Assembly: GCF_008711285.1 (NCBI RefSeq)
Contig: NZ_VXDC01000003.1
Coordinates: 124,001-188,000 of the forward strand
From: Roseibium aquae
GTDB taxonomy: Bacteria; Pseudomonadota; Alphaproteobacteria; Rhizobiales; Stappiaceae
Direction of reading: 5' to 3'
DNA: 64,000 nt
In this document: positions 46,157-56,444 of the stretch, one piece after another
How the letters are laid out: each line of letters begins with the position of its first letter
How positions within the stretch are numbered: the first letter of the stretch is position 1
The notes under the pieces: generated by a model
The model's input: only the letters and a program-made list of their open reading frames with translations
Told to the model about the DNA's origin: nothing
The model's database searches: none
Position numbers and translations under genes: made by a program

Positions 46157-47092
46157 TCAACCGGGCATGGCTCCGGTGTCGTCCTCCAGAGCCGTCGCCA
46201 AAATGGCGACATGCGGCTTGAGAACAGGGATCGACTTGAGAACCGGGAAGACGAGGCCGCAATCGGGCGACCTCAAAAAGCCGGCGTCCTCCATGAGCGG
46301 AAAATCCGTGCCAGGCACGCAAAAGCGGCCATGGCATGTCGCCGCGGCCGAAAGTCCATCGGCCGGTGGCTCGATCACATAGCAAACGGTGGGATTAAGG
46401 GGACTGGCGATCGCAGACAGCGGCTGGACGTCGATCACGGCCCCTCCAAGCGCCGCGGCAGTTTCCTCAAGGCGCTTGATGTATCCGAGCCTGTCCATGC
46501 GTGCCCGCCCCTCGGCCGTGTTGAGTTCGTAGCTCGGTTCGAACAGGATGAGTTTTTGCCTGCAAACCCGGAACAACTCCCGCAACAAGACCGGGAGTGC
46601 CGATCCATTCGGCTCCAGCGCATGGGTTGTCATGACAAAATCAACCGATTTCGACGCCAGAGGGATATGGGCCATGTCCGCAACGAAAGGGGTGAGTCTC
46701 GGTTGCCTGTTGGGCACGGTCGAGTTCCAATAATCGCGCCCCTTGTAAATGCGCGACCAGCTCAAGTCGCATGCCAGGAGTTCGGAAACGGTCAAACCAG
46801 CTTCCCGGAACACAAGGCTCAACATCGTCAATTCGCCGGACCCGACATCCAGCAAAACGCAATCCTCGGTAATGTGCGCTTGAAGGTGGGTTCTGACTTC
46901 CCGTCCGATATCCAGAAAACGCGGAAGATCCGACTCAAGAAGGTCGATATAGCTGCCCGCTTGCAGATCATACGCGATTTCGATGATCTCGCTGGTATTC
47001 GCCGTGATGTTCGCTTCCCGCTTGAGGACGGCCATAACGTTCTGGCCGGCCCTGTAGGCCTCCCGTGCCCTGCCAATATCGACCCAATCCAT
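46157..47092 (-). CDS. SAM-dependent methyltransferase with Trm112-like C-terminus
   Basis: About 311 residues from ATG 47092. The open frame extends to 47224 without homology. Motif I LLDVGSGELTM (residues ~80-90) and DFVMTTHALEPNGS fit class I methyltransferases. The last ~70 residues resemble a Trm112/PF03966-type zinc-ribbon remnant (CHGRFCVPGTDFPLMEDAGF, then LVFPVLKSIPVLKP) with Cys partly conserved. The substrate is probably a sugar or lipid of the cell surface, inferred from the neighbouring TPR-glycosyltransferase. Confidence 0.8.
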   Translation of the reverse strand: MDWVDIGRAREAYRAGQNVMAVLKREANITANTSEIIEIAYDLQAGSYIDLLESDLPRFLDIGREVRTHLQAHITEDCVLLDVGSGELTMLSLVFREAGLTVSELLACDLSWSRIYKGRDYWNSTVPNRQPRLTPFVADMAHIPLASKSVDFVMTTHALEPNGSALPVLLRELFRVCRQKLILFEPSYELNTAEGRARMDRLGYIKRLEETAAALGGAVIDVQPLSAIASPLNPTVCYVIEPPADGLSAAATCHGRFCVPGTDFPLMEDAGFLRSPDCGLVFPVLKSIPVLKPHVAILATALEDDTGAMPG

Positions 47093-47242
47093 GAGGCGCC
47101 CCACACCATTCCGTTTGATCGACACTACACCGCCGGCCTGCGCCAAGGCTATCCTCTGGTCGACATTCGCACCGCTTGGCCAACAGGATTGAGGCCCGCG
47201 TGTGCGGGCCTCAAAACGCTTCAAAATGCAACCGCGCGCCGC

Positions 47243-48058
47243 CTATCCCACAAAGGCGCGTTCGACCACGAATTCGGCGGGCTTGTTGTTCGCCCCTTCG
47301 CTCAGGCCCGCGCGCTCGAGGAGTGCCTTTGTGTCGCGCAGCATGTCCATGGAGCCACAAATCATGCCGCGATCGACAGCCGGATCGAGCGGGGGAACGC
47401 CCAGATCCTGAAACAGCTTGCCGGTCTCGATCAATGTCGTGATCCGGCCCTGGCGAGGGAAATCCTCGCGCGTGACGGATGTGTAATGAACAAGCTTTTC
47501 TCGCGCGAACTCACCGATCAGGGGATCATTTCGGGTTTCAGCGACAAGATCCTCGCCATACTTGAGTTCCGCGACTTCACGGCACGTGTGGGTGAGAATG
47601 ACCTGATCGAATTTCTCATATGTGTCCGGGTCGCGGATCAGGCTGGCAAAGGGCGCAATTCCAGTGCCGGTCGAAAACATGTAGACCCGTTTTCCGGGAA
47701 TGAGCGCATCATTGACCAAGGTGCCGGTCGGCTTCTTCTTCATCAAGACAGCATCGCCCGGCTTGATTGTCTGGAGATGGGATGTGAGCGGTCCATCGGG
47801 GACCTTGATGGAGAAAAACTCCAATTCCTCATCCCAGGACGGGCTCGCGATCGAGTAGGCGCGGTACAAGGGCTTGCCATCGATCATCAAACCGATCATC
47901 ACGAATTCGCCGGAGCGGAACCGGAAACTGGCCGGCCGGGTCATTCGGAACTTGAACAGGCGCTCGGTGTAGTGCCGGACGGACTTCACTTCCTCAACGA
48001 AGACCCCGGCAGGTGCAGTTGCCTGCACGTCCTCTGGCTTGGTGATCACATTCATCAA
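47243..48058 (-). CDS. fpr: Ferredoxin-NADP+ reductase
   Basis: A 271-residue flavoenzyme of the bacterial Fpr class. FAD motif LYRAYSIASPSWDEELEF, NADP motif MFSTGTGIAPFASLIRD and a C-terminus ending FVVERAFVG are typical of the Rhodobacter-type. It passes electrons between NADPH and ferredoxin or flavodoxin. It could supply electrons for corrinoid activation downstream, but that is speculation. Confidence 0.95.
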   Translation of the reverse strand: MMNVITKPEDVQATAPAGVFVEEVKSVRHYTERLFKFRMTRPASFRFRSGEFVMIGLMIDGKPLYRAYSIASPSWDEELEFFSIKVPDGPLTSHLQTIKPGDAVLMKKKPTGTLVNDALIPGKRVYMFSTGTGIAPFASLIRDPDTYEKFDQVILTHTCREVAELKYGEDLVAETRNDPLIGEFAREKLVHYTSVTREDFPRQGRITTLIETGKLFQDLGVPPLDPAVDRGMICGSMDMLRDTKALLERAGLSEGANNKPAEFVVERAFVG

Positions 48059-48664
48059 ACGGCGCTTTCCAGTGACATATCTCGGTGCTTAGTGGTGACC
48101 GAATACAATTGAGCGGTCCTTGATCTGAAGCAATAGAAAACCAGCTGACGGGCTTTTTGCGGAAAATCATCCCGGACACGCTTCAAACTTCGCATATCCG
48201 GTCACATGGCAGGCCGTGTCGGATTTGGCAAGGTTCAAGGACGCCGCCCCCAAAGCGCCGGACGAGCCGGCACGCCCTTGGAGCCCATCGGCGCGACCCA
48301 GATCAGCGAGCGTTGTATCGGCACCCGTTTCAAGACAGCCCTCTCGCGAGTTGAATTTCAACCGTCTGCTCCTCGCAATCGGCAGGCCTCCACACTCGGG
48401 CAAGCAAGATCAGGCTTTCATTTTACATAACTACCCCGCCGAAACCTGCCAGGGTCACTGTTAAGGGCGCCTCCGCGCCGAACCGCCTGCAAGGCCAAAG
48501 ACATACCGGTTCCCGAGCACCGCGGGAAGGCTGTGCAGCGCAAAAATGACAAATTGACAAATACACAGCGCCGCACTCAATTCTATTTGACTCGCCTTTC
48601 AAAAAACATGATTTTCCTTATATATAACGATAAACTTCCGGATATCGGCGAAGGGCCAAAGTAA
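48059..48664. other. Intergenic region fpr / GlxA-type regulator
   Basis: About 606 bp without a convincing gene. Several short ORFs (48157-48464) have no homology I recognise. The last 120 bp before the regulator are AT-rich and contain TTGACA (48554) and TTGACT (48587) boxes plus TATATATAAC (48620), so the promoter is probably there. Confidence 0.45.
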
Positions 48665-49699
48665 ATGTCCAGAGAAACAGAAGAGGAATTCGGCCAGACG
48701 ATAGCATTGATCGTGATAGACCGGTTTTCCTTGATCGCATTCTCGTCCGTCGTGGAACCGATGCGGCTGGCAAATCGAATGATTGGCCGGGAATTTTACC
48801 GCTGGACAACCTTTTCCATGGACGGGAAACCCGTCATGGCGAGCAATGGCATTGAGATCAACGTCCAGAAATCAGTCAAAGAACTGCACGATGCCGATGT
48901 TACACTTTTGTGCACCGGCCTGGATGTGGAGCGCCTGCCTGTCGAGGCCGAGCTTGGGCACAAGCTGCGCCGGCTGAATGCCATGGGCCGGACATTCGGC
49001 GCGATCTGCACCGGCGCCTACCTTCTGGCCCGCTACAACCTCCTCGATGGAAGGCGCTGCACCATTCACTGGGAAAACCTGCGCTCCCTGCGCGAAGAGT
49101 TCCCCAATGTCGACGTGACCTCGGAAATCTTCGCCATCGACCGGAACTGCATCACCTGCGCCGGCGGCATGGCATCGCTGGACATGATGCTGCGGCTGAT
49201 CGCGATCCAGCACGGGGCCTATCTGGCCCATGAGGTTGCGGAGGTGGCCCTTTATCAGAACATGCGGTCCGGAGAATCCGCCCAGCGCCATGACATTGAA
49301 GCGCGCACGGGGATTTCAAACACCAAGATCCTGGATGCGATCCGGATCATGGATCTGCACATTGAGGACCCCCTCAGCTGCCAGCAACTGGCGATGACCG
49401 TCAGTTTGTCACCGCGCCAGTTGGAGCGTTTGTTCCGGCGGCATTTCAACTGCACCCCCGGGCAGTATTATCTTCGGCTCCGGCTCGAGACCGCCCGCGA
49501 TCTGTTGCGCCGGACTAGCCGCCCGGTGCTGGATGTGGCGCTCGCCTGCGGGTTCGCCTCCACCTCCCACTTCACCAAATGCTACCGGGAACGGTTCTTG
49601 TGCACCCCAACGGAAGAACGCCAGTCGTATCAATGGGCGAACCGCCAGGGGCGGACCGGACAAACCCAGGAAAACGCGGTCCGGATCGTGGTGAAATAA
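48665..49699 (+). CDS. GlxA/GbdR-type AraC-family regulator
   Basis: A 344-residue regulator. The N-terminal ~180 residues are a DJ-1/GATase1-like domain (IALIVIDRFSLIAFSSVVEP, FGAICTGAYLLARYNLLDG) and the C-terminal ~120 the AraC HTH pair (SCQQLAMTVSLSPRQLERLF, RPVLDVALACGFASTSHFTK). This architecture and start match GbdR, the glycine betaine/dimethylglycine-responsive activator, and ArgR/CdhR relatives. The gbcAB and corrinoid genes lie 5 kb away, so it is the prime candidate to bind their 21-bp-spaced repeats. Confidence 0.88.
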   Translation: MSRETEEEFGQTIALIVIDRFSLIAFSSVVEPMRLANRMIGREFYRWTTFSMDGKPVMASNGIEINVQKSVKELHDADVTLLCTGLDVERLPVEAELGHKLRRLNAMGRTFGAICTGAYLLARYNLLDGRRCTIHWENLRSLREEFPNVDVTSEIFAIDRNCITCAGGMASLDMMLRLIAIQHGAYLAHEVAEVALYQNMRSGESAQRHDIEARTGISNTKILDAIRIMDLHIEDPLSCQQLAMTVSLSPRQLERLFRRHFNCTPGQYYLRLRLETARDLLRRTSRPVLDVALACGFASTSHFTKCYRERFLCTPTEERQSYQWANRQGRTGQTQENAVRIVVK

Positions 49700-49930
49700 C
49701 CCCGCTGGCGGACCTCGGCGGTCCCAACGCCAAGATCGCGCCCGGCCCGCCCGCGCTCCAACAGTGGTGATCAGCCGGGCACCGTTCACCACAGCGTGAC
49801 CGCGGGTCGGAAAGGCGGAGGCCTTCCGCCGCGAATTTTCTGGCGGGTTCACGAGATACGCCTGGTGCTTCGCGGGCCTTTTGCTGGAAACGGGTTGCGC
49901 GCCAAAGCGGACATGCGGCTAAATCGGCCT

Positions 49931-51151
49931 ATGACCTCAACCACCCTGCCCCAGATCACCAACACCCGGGCCCGCCATCTTTTTCTCCACCGCCATGGCC
50001 TGTCCGCCTCTCTTGCCGGTACCGGCAAGAGGGAGGATCTCATGTCGGTGATCAATCAGCTCGGTTTTGTTCAAGTCGACAGCATCAATACCGTCGCGCG
50101 GGCCCATCACATGATCCTGTTCGCCCGCCGTCCCGCCTACAGGGAAAAGGCGTTGAAACGGCTTCTGGAACGCGATCGCAGCGTGTTCGAACATTGGACA
50201 CACGACGCATCGATCATCCCGACCGCGTTTTATGGCCATTGGCGGCTGAAATTCGCGCGCGACCGCGAACGGCTCGGCGAACGCTGGCAAAAGTGGAGGC
50301 GCGACGGCTTTCACGACAAGTTCGACGAGGTTCTGAAAAAGATCGCCGATCACGGGCCGGTTACCTCGAGCGACGTGGGGGAGAACGAGGATCGCAAGAG
50401 CGGTGGCTGGTGGGACTGGCATCCATCCAAAACCGCCCTGGAATATCTGTGGCGCGCCGGCGAACTCTCCGTGTGCCGCCGGTCCGGCTTCCAAAAGGTC
50501 TATGATCTGACCGAGCGGGTGATCCCGGCAAAGTACCGCGCGTCTGTTCCGGAGCCGGAAGAGACGATTGACTGGGCGGCAGGGGCCGCCCTCGATCGGC
50601 TGGGATTCGCGACATCCGGCGAGATTGCCGCATTCTTCGATCTGATTACGCCGGGCGAAGCCAAGACCTGGTGTGAGCGAGCACAAGCGGCCGGCGAGGT
50701 CGTCGAAGCGGAGATTAGCTGCGGGCATGGCCACAAGCCAAGGCGGGTCTTTCTGCGCCCCGAAACCCTGGACGGGCTGGCACACCTGCCCGAGCCTCCC
50801 GGCCGGGTGCGCATCCTGTCACCCTTCGACCCTGTCTTGCGCGACCGCAAGCGCGCCGAGCGCCTGTTCGGTTTCCACTACCGGATCGAGGTCTTTGTGC
50901 CCGAAGCCCAGCGGCAATACGGGTACTACGTCTTTCCCGTTCTGGAGGGGGACCGGCTGGCCGGCCGGATCGACATGAAAGCGGTCCGGGCCGAGGACCG
51001 GTTGCATGTGCGCGCCTTCTGGCCGGAACCGGGGGTCCGGCCAACCCGGACCCGGCTTTCGAAACTGGAGGCCGAACTCCACCGCATGGCCAGGTTCGCA
51101 GGATGCGGGACCCTGACCTTCGACCCGGACTGGCTGCGGTCCCCGATCTGA
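49931..51151 (+). CDS. YcaQ/AlkX-like HTH_42 DNA glycosylase
   Basis: A 406-residue protein of the winged-helix HTH_42 family (E. coli YcaQ), which removes crosslinked or alkylated bases. The catalytic-site motif Q-x-D is visible as LGFVQVDSINTVARAHHMIL. Other signatures are YREKALKRLLERDRSVFEHW and WDWHPSKTALEYLWRAGELS. ATG 49931 is preferred, since the upstream extension has no homology. QxD is, to my knowledge, the YcaQ-like rather than the azinomycin-resistance subtype. No genotoxin genes are adjacent, fitting housekeeping repair. Confidence 0.88.
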   Translation: MTSTTLPQITNTRARHLFLHRHGLSASLAGTGKREDLMSVINQLGFVQVDSINTVARAHHMILFARRPAYREKALKRLLERDRSVFEHWTHDASIIPTAFYGHWRLKFARDRERLGERWQKWRRDGFHDKFDEVLKKIADHGPVTSSDVGENEDRKSGGWWDWHPSKTALEYLWRAGELSVCRRSGFQKVYDLTERVIPAKYRASVPEPEETIDWAAGAALDRLGFATSGEIAAFFDLITPGEAKTWCERAQAAGEVVEAEISCGHGHKPRRVFLRPETLDGLAHLPEPPGRVRILSPFDPVLRDRKRAERLFGFHYRIEVFVPEAQRQYGYYVFPVLEGDRLAGRIDMKAVRAEDRLHVRAFWPEPGVRPTRTRLSKLEAELHRMARFAGCGTLTFDPDWLRSPI

Positions 51152-51345
51152 GATCCCGCCCCACACGCGACAAGCCTCCCCCTCCCCGACCCCATGGGCG
51201 CATCGCTCTTCCGGTCGATCAACTGCCGGATCCGGCGGGTAAGCGGTTTCCCGAAGGACGGCTTGCCGCATGATCGGGACTCGCTTTTCCCCGTGGCATG
51301 GCGCATAGTTTCAAACATTCGAAATTTAACTTCCAGGAGGTTCTT

Positions 51346-51549
51346 ATGACCGTTGAACGCGCTATTCTTTTCGTGGTGGGTCTTCTTGTGCTCGCCTCCG
51401 TCCTCCTTGCCGTTTATGTCAATATCAATTGGCTCTGGCTCACCGGCATTCTTGGCGCGCATCTCATGCAAGCGTCATTCACCGGCCTGTGCCCCGTTGT
51501 GATGGTGCTGAAGAAAATCGGGCTGCCGCAAAAAGCCGGTTTTGCCTGA
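51346..51549 (+). CDS. DUF2892 (YgaP-like) membrane protein
   Basis: A 67-residue protein with two TM helices (ILFVVGLLVLASVLLAVY and WLWLTGILGAHLMQASFTG) followed by CPVVMVLKKIGL. This is the DUF2892 pattern of the YgaP membrane tail, which in fused forms accompanies a rhodanese domain. Here it is free-standing. A strong AGGAGG lies 5 bp before ATG 51346. Confidence 0.85.
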   Translation: MTVERAILFVVGLLVLASVLLAVYVNINWLWLTGILGAHLMQASFTGLCPVVMVLKKIGLPQKAGFA

Positions 51550-51562
51550 TGTAATCGCGTGC

Positions 51563-51608
51563 CCAACGGCAAGTTGTCACGCTGGCCAACGGCACGTTGT
51601 CACGCTGG
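51563..51608. repeat. Two tandem 23-bp repeats upstream of fhs
   Basis: Two adjacent 23-bp units (51563-51585 and 51586-51608) differ at one base. Each contains CAAC-N5-GTTG and GGCANGTTGTCACG. They lie 185 bp before fhs. Direct repeats of about two helical turns are typical regulator-binding arrays. The core GGCANGTYGT is also shared with the gbcA and corrinoid promoters. Confidence 0.6.
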
Positions 51609-51793
51609 CTGAAGCGGTGTTGATCCGCCGGGCAAAATCTTCCGGGGAAAGCGCCTGCCGTTTTCCCCGATAGCTCCAGCTGTAAGCCTGTGCTGTTTCG
51701 TGCCCGTTGCGTGCAAAGCACACTCGCCTTCCTTCGTGAAAAGGCATATCCCTGCCAGTCCGGCCGACGGCAGACCATCACGAGGAAACATTC

Positions 51794-53464
51794 ATGGCGA
51801 GCGACATCGACATTGCCAGAGCAGCCAAACTGAAGCCCATTCAGGACATCGCGGCGCGGATCGGGGTGCCCGACGATGCGCTGATCCCTTATGGAAGAAC
51901 AAAAGCGAAGATCTCCGGGGAGTTCCTGAAATCCCTTGAACATCGGCCGGACGGCAAGCTCATACTGGTGACCGCCATCAACCCGACACCCGCCGGTGAA
52001 GGCAAGACGACCACCACAGTCGGTCTTGGAGATGGTCTCAACAGGATCGGCCGGAAAGCTGTGATCTGCCTGCGGGAGCCATCGCTCGGCCCCTGCTTTG
52101 GCATGAAAGGCGGCGCGGCGGGCGGCGGCAAAGCGCAGGTCGTGCCGATGGAGGATATCAATCTCCATTTCACCGGCGACTTCCACGCCATCACCTCCGC
52201 CCACAATCTGCTCTCGGCCTTGATCGAGAATCACATCTATTGGGGCAACGAACTGGAAATCGATCAGAGGCGGGTCGTCTGGCGCCGGGTCATGGACATG
52301 AATGACCGGGCGTTGCGCCAAATCGTGTGCTCGCTCGGAGGGGTGTCCAACGGTTTTCCGCGTGAAGGCGGCTTCGACATCACGGTGGCCTCCGAGATCA
52401 TGGCGATCCTGTGCCTTGCGACGGATCTGACCGATCTTCAGCAGCGGCTGGGTGATATCATTGTCGCCTACCGGCGCGACCGGACGGCCGTCACCGCCCG
52501 CGATCTTCAGGCCGATGGGGCGATGACGGTTCTCCTGAAGGAAGCGATCCAGCCGAACCTGGTGCAGACGCTGGAAAACAACCCCGCTTTCATCCACGGC
52601 GGACCGTTTGCGAACATCGCCCACGGCTGCAACTCGGTGATGGCAACCCGCTCCGCCTTGAAACTGGCCGACTATGTCGTCACCGAGGCCGGTTTCGGCG
52701 CCGATCTGGGCGCGGAAAAGTTTTTCGACATCAAATGCCGCAAGGCCGGGCTGCATCCCGACGCGGCCGTCATCGTGGCAACCGTGCGCGCGCTGAAGAT
52801 GAACGGCGGCGTCGCCAAGGAAGATCTGGGCGCGGAAAACGTCCAAGCGGTGAAAAATGGCTGCGTCAATCTTGGCCGCCACATCGAGAACATCAAACAA
52901 TTCGGGGTACCGGCAATCGTCGCGATCAACCACTTCACCGCCGACACCGGAGCGGAAGTCGAGGCGGTGAAGGAATTTTGCGCGGGGCTGGGTGTCGAGG
53001 CTGTGCTGGCGTCCCATTGGGCCGAGGGCTCGGAGGGTACGGTGGAACTGGCGGAAAAGGTCGCCGTGCTCGCAGAAAGCGGAATGGCCCAATTCGCCCC
53101 GCTTTACGAGGACGGCCTGTCGCTCCTTGGGAAAATCGAGGCCATCGCCAAGCGGATATACCGTGCGGACGATGTGCTGGCCGACAATTCCGTTCGTGAT
53201 CAATTGAGACGCTGGGAAGCCGACGGGTTCGGCCACCTGCCCGTGTGCATGGCCAAGACGCAATACTCGTTCTCGACCGATCCGAGCCGGCTGGGCGCGC
53301 CCAACGGCCACAGCGTGCCGGTGCGCGAGGTGCGCCTGTCCGCCGGTGCCGGGTTCGTCGTCGCGATCTGCGGCGAAATCATGACAATGCCCGGCCTGCC
53401 GCGCGTGCCCTCGGCCAATCACATCAAGCTGAACGACCAGGGGATGATCGAGGGATTGTTCTAA
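51794..53464 (+). CDS. fhs: Formate-tetrahydrofolate ligase
   Basis: A 556-residue cytosolic enzyme joining formate and THF with ATP to give 10-formyl-THF, and reversible for ATP gain in C1 oxidation. The ATP loop [40 protein letters not shown] and [16 protein letters not shown] are family signatures. Start ATG 51794 with CGAGGAAAC upstream. Its location next to betaine demethylation genes suggests it handles the methyl-derived C1 units after MetF and FolD. It converges on gbcB. Confidence 0.96.
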   Translation: MASDIDIARAAKLKPIQDIAARIGVPDDALIPYGRTKAKISGEFLKSLEHRPDGKLILVTAINPTPAGEGKTTTTVGLGDGLNRIGRKAVICLREPSLGPCFGMKGGAAGGGKAQVVPMEDINLHFTGDFHAITSAHNLLSALIENHIYWGNELEIDQRRVVWRRVMDMNDRALRQIVCSLGGVSNGFPREGGFDITVASEIMAILCLATDLTDLQQRLGDIIVAYRRDRTAVTARDLQADGAMTVLLKEAIQPNLVQTLENNPAFIHGGPFANIAHGCNSVMATRSALKLADYVVTEAGFGADLGAEKFFDIKCRKAGLHPDAAVIVATVRALKMNGGVAKEDLGAENVQAVKNGCVNLGRHIENIKQFGVPAIVAINHFTADTGAEVEAVKEFCAGLGVEAVLASHWAEGSEGTVELAEKVAVLAESGMAQFAPLYEDGLSLLGKIEAIAKRIYRADDVLADNSVRDQLRRWEADGFGHLPVCMAKTQYSFSTDPSRLGAPNGHSVPVREVRLSAGAGFVVAICGEIMTMPGLPRVPSANHIKLNDQGMIEGLF

Positions 53465-53495
53465 ACGCGGAACAGACCGGGACGGGCCGTATCAA

Positions 53496-53537
53496 CCCGG
53501 TCAGATCGGAGCGCGCTGCGGTATCAATCTGACCGGG
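53496..53537. repeat. Perfect 11-bp inverted repeat between fhs and gbcB
   Basis: CCCGGTCAGAT (53496-53506) pairs with ATCTGACCGGG (53527-53537) around a 20-bp centre. It lies 32 bp after the fhs stop and may form a large hairpin or a binding site. Confidence 0.5.
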
Positions 53538-53553
53538 AACTCATTCAACGGAT

Positions 53554-53577
53554 CGGGCGTTTTGTTTGAAACGCCCG
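53554..53577. terminator. Convergent hairpin, probable bidirectional terminator of fhs and gbcB
   Basis: A 9-bp stem CGGGCGTTT/AAACGCCCG with loop TGTTTG lies 6 bp from the gbcB stop. The same 21 bp occur at 17961-17981 between another convergent pair. No long T tract, so efficiency is uncertain. Confidence 0.55.
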
Positions 53578-53582
53578 CTCAC

Positions 53583-54668
53583 CTAGACTTCGACCTCGAC
53601 CTTGCCCATCGGGTGGGAACAACAGGCAAGGATGTAGCCTGCTTCAATGTCGTCTTCCGAAATGCCGCCGCTGTGGACCATGTGCACTTCACCGGCCGTT
53701 TTCTTTATCTTGCACGTGCCACACACACCGAAGGTGCAGCCCGAGGGAATATTCAGACCGGCAGACCGGGCCGCATTGAGCACCGTATCGGTTTCCGTGC
53801 ACCGGGTCCGAACGTCGGAGTGCAGGAAATAGATCTCGGCGGTTTCCGTTTCATCCGGCACAACATCGTCGAGCACGGGAACCTCCGCCGCCGTTGCGGC
53901 CGGGGCGTGGAAGCTCTCCTGATGATACCGGGTCATATCGAAACCGAGGGCGGTGAGCGCATCGCGGACCGCCTGCATGAACTCTTCCGGCCCGCAGCAG
54001 AAGACTTCCCGCTCCAGGTAATCCGGTGCCATCAGGCCCAGCATCACCTGGTTCAACCGGCCCTGATAGCCGGTCCAAACCTTGAACCGGTCATTCGTCC
54101 CGACCACAAATTTCAGGTCGATCCCGGGGACGCGGCTGGCCATGTGCTCCAGGCGGTCCCGGAAAATGATCTCCGAGGGCCGCTTGGCGCAATTTATCAG
54201 AACCACATCCGGTTCGCTGCCCTGATCGAACATGTAGGTGACCATCGACATCATCGGCGTGATTCCGGACCCTGCCGAGATCAAGAGATACTTGTCGCAA
54301 GGCGCGAGCTTGTGGCTGAACACGCCAGCCGGTCCCATCGCCTTTATCCGCATGCCGGGTTCGAGATTGTCGAGCATCCACCGCGTTCCCAAGCTGTCCG
54401 CTTGCGCCTTCACGGTTACGGAGATCGCAAGAGGACGCGAGGGGGAGGACGAGATGGTATAGGTGCGGTAGAGCGGCCCGCCGGGCACCGGCAACTCCAG
54501 GGTCAGAAACTGCCCCGGCAGATAGTCGAACATCGCCCCGGACGGCGCCCGGAAGCAAAACGTCGCCACGTTCGGCCCCTCCGGGATCACGGAGGTGCAC
54601 TCAAGAAGCTCGCTGTCATGCCAGATCAGGGATCCGGCGGCGGCGGCAGGCGACGTGATCTCGGTCAT
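53583..54668 (-). CDS. gbcB: Glycine betaine monooxygenase reductase subunit
   Basis: A 361-residue oxidoreductase: FAD domain (RTYTISSSPS), NAD domain (LISAGSGITPMMSMVTYMFD) and C-terminal plant-type [2Fe-2S] domain (IPSGCTFGVCGTCKIKK with a later ACCSHP). It passes NADH electrons to the Rieske oxygenase GbcA, which demethylates glycine betaine to dimethylglycine with formaldehyde release. It starts 3 bp after gbcA. The hybrid of order FAD-NAD-FeS fits GbcB. Confidence 0.9.
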   Translation of the reverse strand: MTEITSPAAAAGSLIWHDSELLECTSVIPEGPNVATFCFRAPSGAMFDYLPGQFLTLELPVPGGPLYRTYTISSSPSRPLAISVTVKAQADSLGTRWMLDNLEPGMRIKAMGPAGVFSHKLAPCDKYLLISAGSGITPMMSMVTYMFDQGSEPDVVLINCAKRPSEIIFRDRLEHMASRVPGIDLKFVVGTNDRFKVWTGYQGRLNQVMLGLMAPDYLEREVFCCGPEEFMQAVRDALTALGFDMTRYHQESFHAPAATAAEVPVLDDVVPDETETAEIYFLHSDVRTRCTETDTVLNAARSAGLNIPSGCTFGVCGTCKIKKTAGEVHMVHSGGISEDDIEAGYILACCSHPMGKVEVEV

Positions 54669-54671
54669 GGC

Positions 54672-55946
<1,275 letters not shown>

Positions 55947-56054
55947 TCAATTCACCGGGAAGAGGACGCGAGCAACAGGCTGAAGGGCCGATACCGACCC
56001 TTGCAAAAACCCTGCGCCCAGACCGCCCGCCGCGTTCCGGCATCATTCGTATAA

Positions 56055-56216
56055 GCAAGGCTGGTTTCCGGACTCCGGACGGCTTTGTTCCAGCCGGTCG
56101 CAGCGCCTTCCCGGATCCTCCCCAGTGGCCCTTGCCGCGCCTTTTCCCGTTACCGTTGCGGGGGCAGTGCCGGTCTCTCACCGGCTTCCCAATTCTCAGC
56201 TTTCGCTGCACCTTGC
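56055..56216 (-). promoter_or_regulatory. Cobalamin riboswitch in the gbcA leader
   Basis: Read on the minus strand: P1 arms GCAAGG/CCTTGC, GGTGCAGCGAAAGCTGAGAA and GGGAAGCCGGTGAGA, then the hallmark CACTGCCCCCGCAACGGTAA, GGCCACTGG, GGGAAGGCGC and the B12 box AGTCCGGAAACCAGCC. All conserved blocks are in canonical order and spacing, about 162 nt. The 3' end is ~150 nt before the gbcA ATG. An 8-bp hairpin (55983-56002) lies between, without a T tract, so control could be translational. Expected to repress gbcAB when B12 is present. Confidence 0.93.
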
Positions 56217-56263
56217 GTCGAGGGTGGATATCACCCGCCTATGGGTTTCCAGCACGCGAAAAC

Positions 56264-56292
56264 GACATGCCCTTGCCCGATTAAGACATGCC
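56264..56292 (-). promoter_or_regulatory. Candidate GbdR-type operator upstream of gbcA
   Basis: Two GGCATGTC half-sites in direct repeat (56264-56271 and 56285-56292 on the plus-strand coordinates), spaced exactly 21 bp. The nearer one continues GTTTT. It lies about 48 bp before the riboswitch, where an activator contacting RNA polymerase would bind. Confidence 0.6.
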
Positions 56293-56414
56293 GCGCGGCT
56301 TCCCCAGCAGCGCGCGCGCCCCCGCCCCAACTCACTCGAAAGCCACTGATACTTTAAGGCGTCCTTCACCTTTTCCAAACCCGGAGCGACGGAAGGCAAG
56401 CCAGCGCAGCAGGC

Positions 56415-56444
56415 TGTCGCAGGTACGACTTGGCATGTCGTTTT
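56415..56444 (+). promoter_or_regulatory. Candidate GbdR-type operator upstream of the corrinoid operon
   Basis: TGTCGC (56415) and TGTCGT (56436) in direct repeat, spaced 21 bp. The second is within GGCATGTCGTTTT, which is identical to 13 bp of the gbcA site on the other strand. The relative ArgR of Pseudomonas aeruginosa is known to bind TGTCGC-type direct repeats. An outer 7-bp dyad GCAGGTA/TACCTGC (56419-56456) overlaps. Confidence 0.6.

Noticed and set aside
46211..48112. Open frame of ~630 codons opposite the methyltransferase and fpr
   Set aside because: Same shadow effect; fpr and the SAM methyltransferase have clear family motifs on the minus strand.
48157..48464. Short ORFs between fpr and the GlxA-type regulator
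   Set aside because: No recognisable family, no good ribosome-binding site, and overlapping frames of similar length on both strands.
55983..56002. Intrinsic terminator for the cobalamin riboswitch
   Set aside because: The 8-bp hairpin in the gbcA leader is not followed by a T tract, so I cannot call it a terminator.
56430..56444. Sigma-54 (-24/-12) promoter before the corrinoid gene
   Set aside because: TGGCATG is present but the required GC of the -12 box is missing at the right distance.
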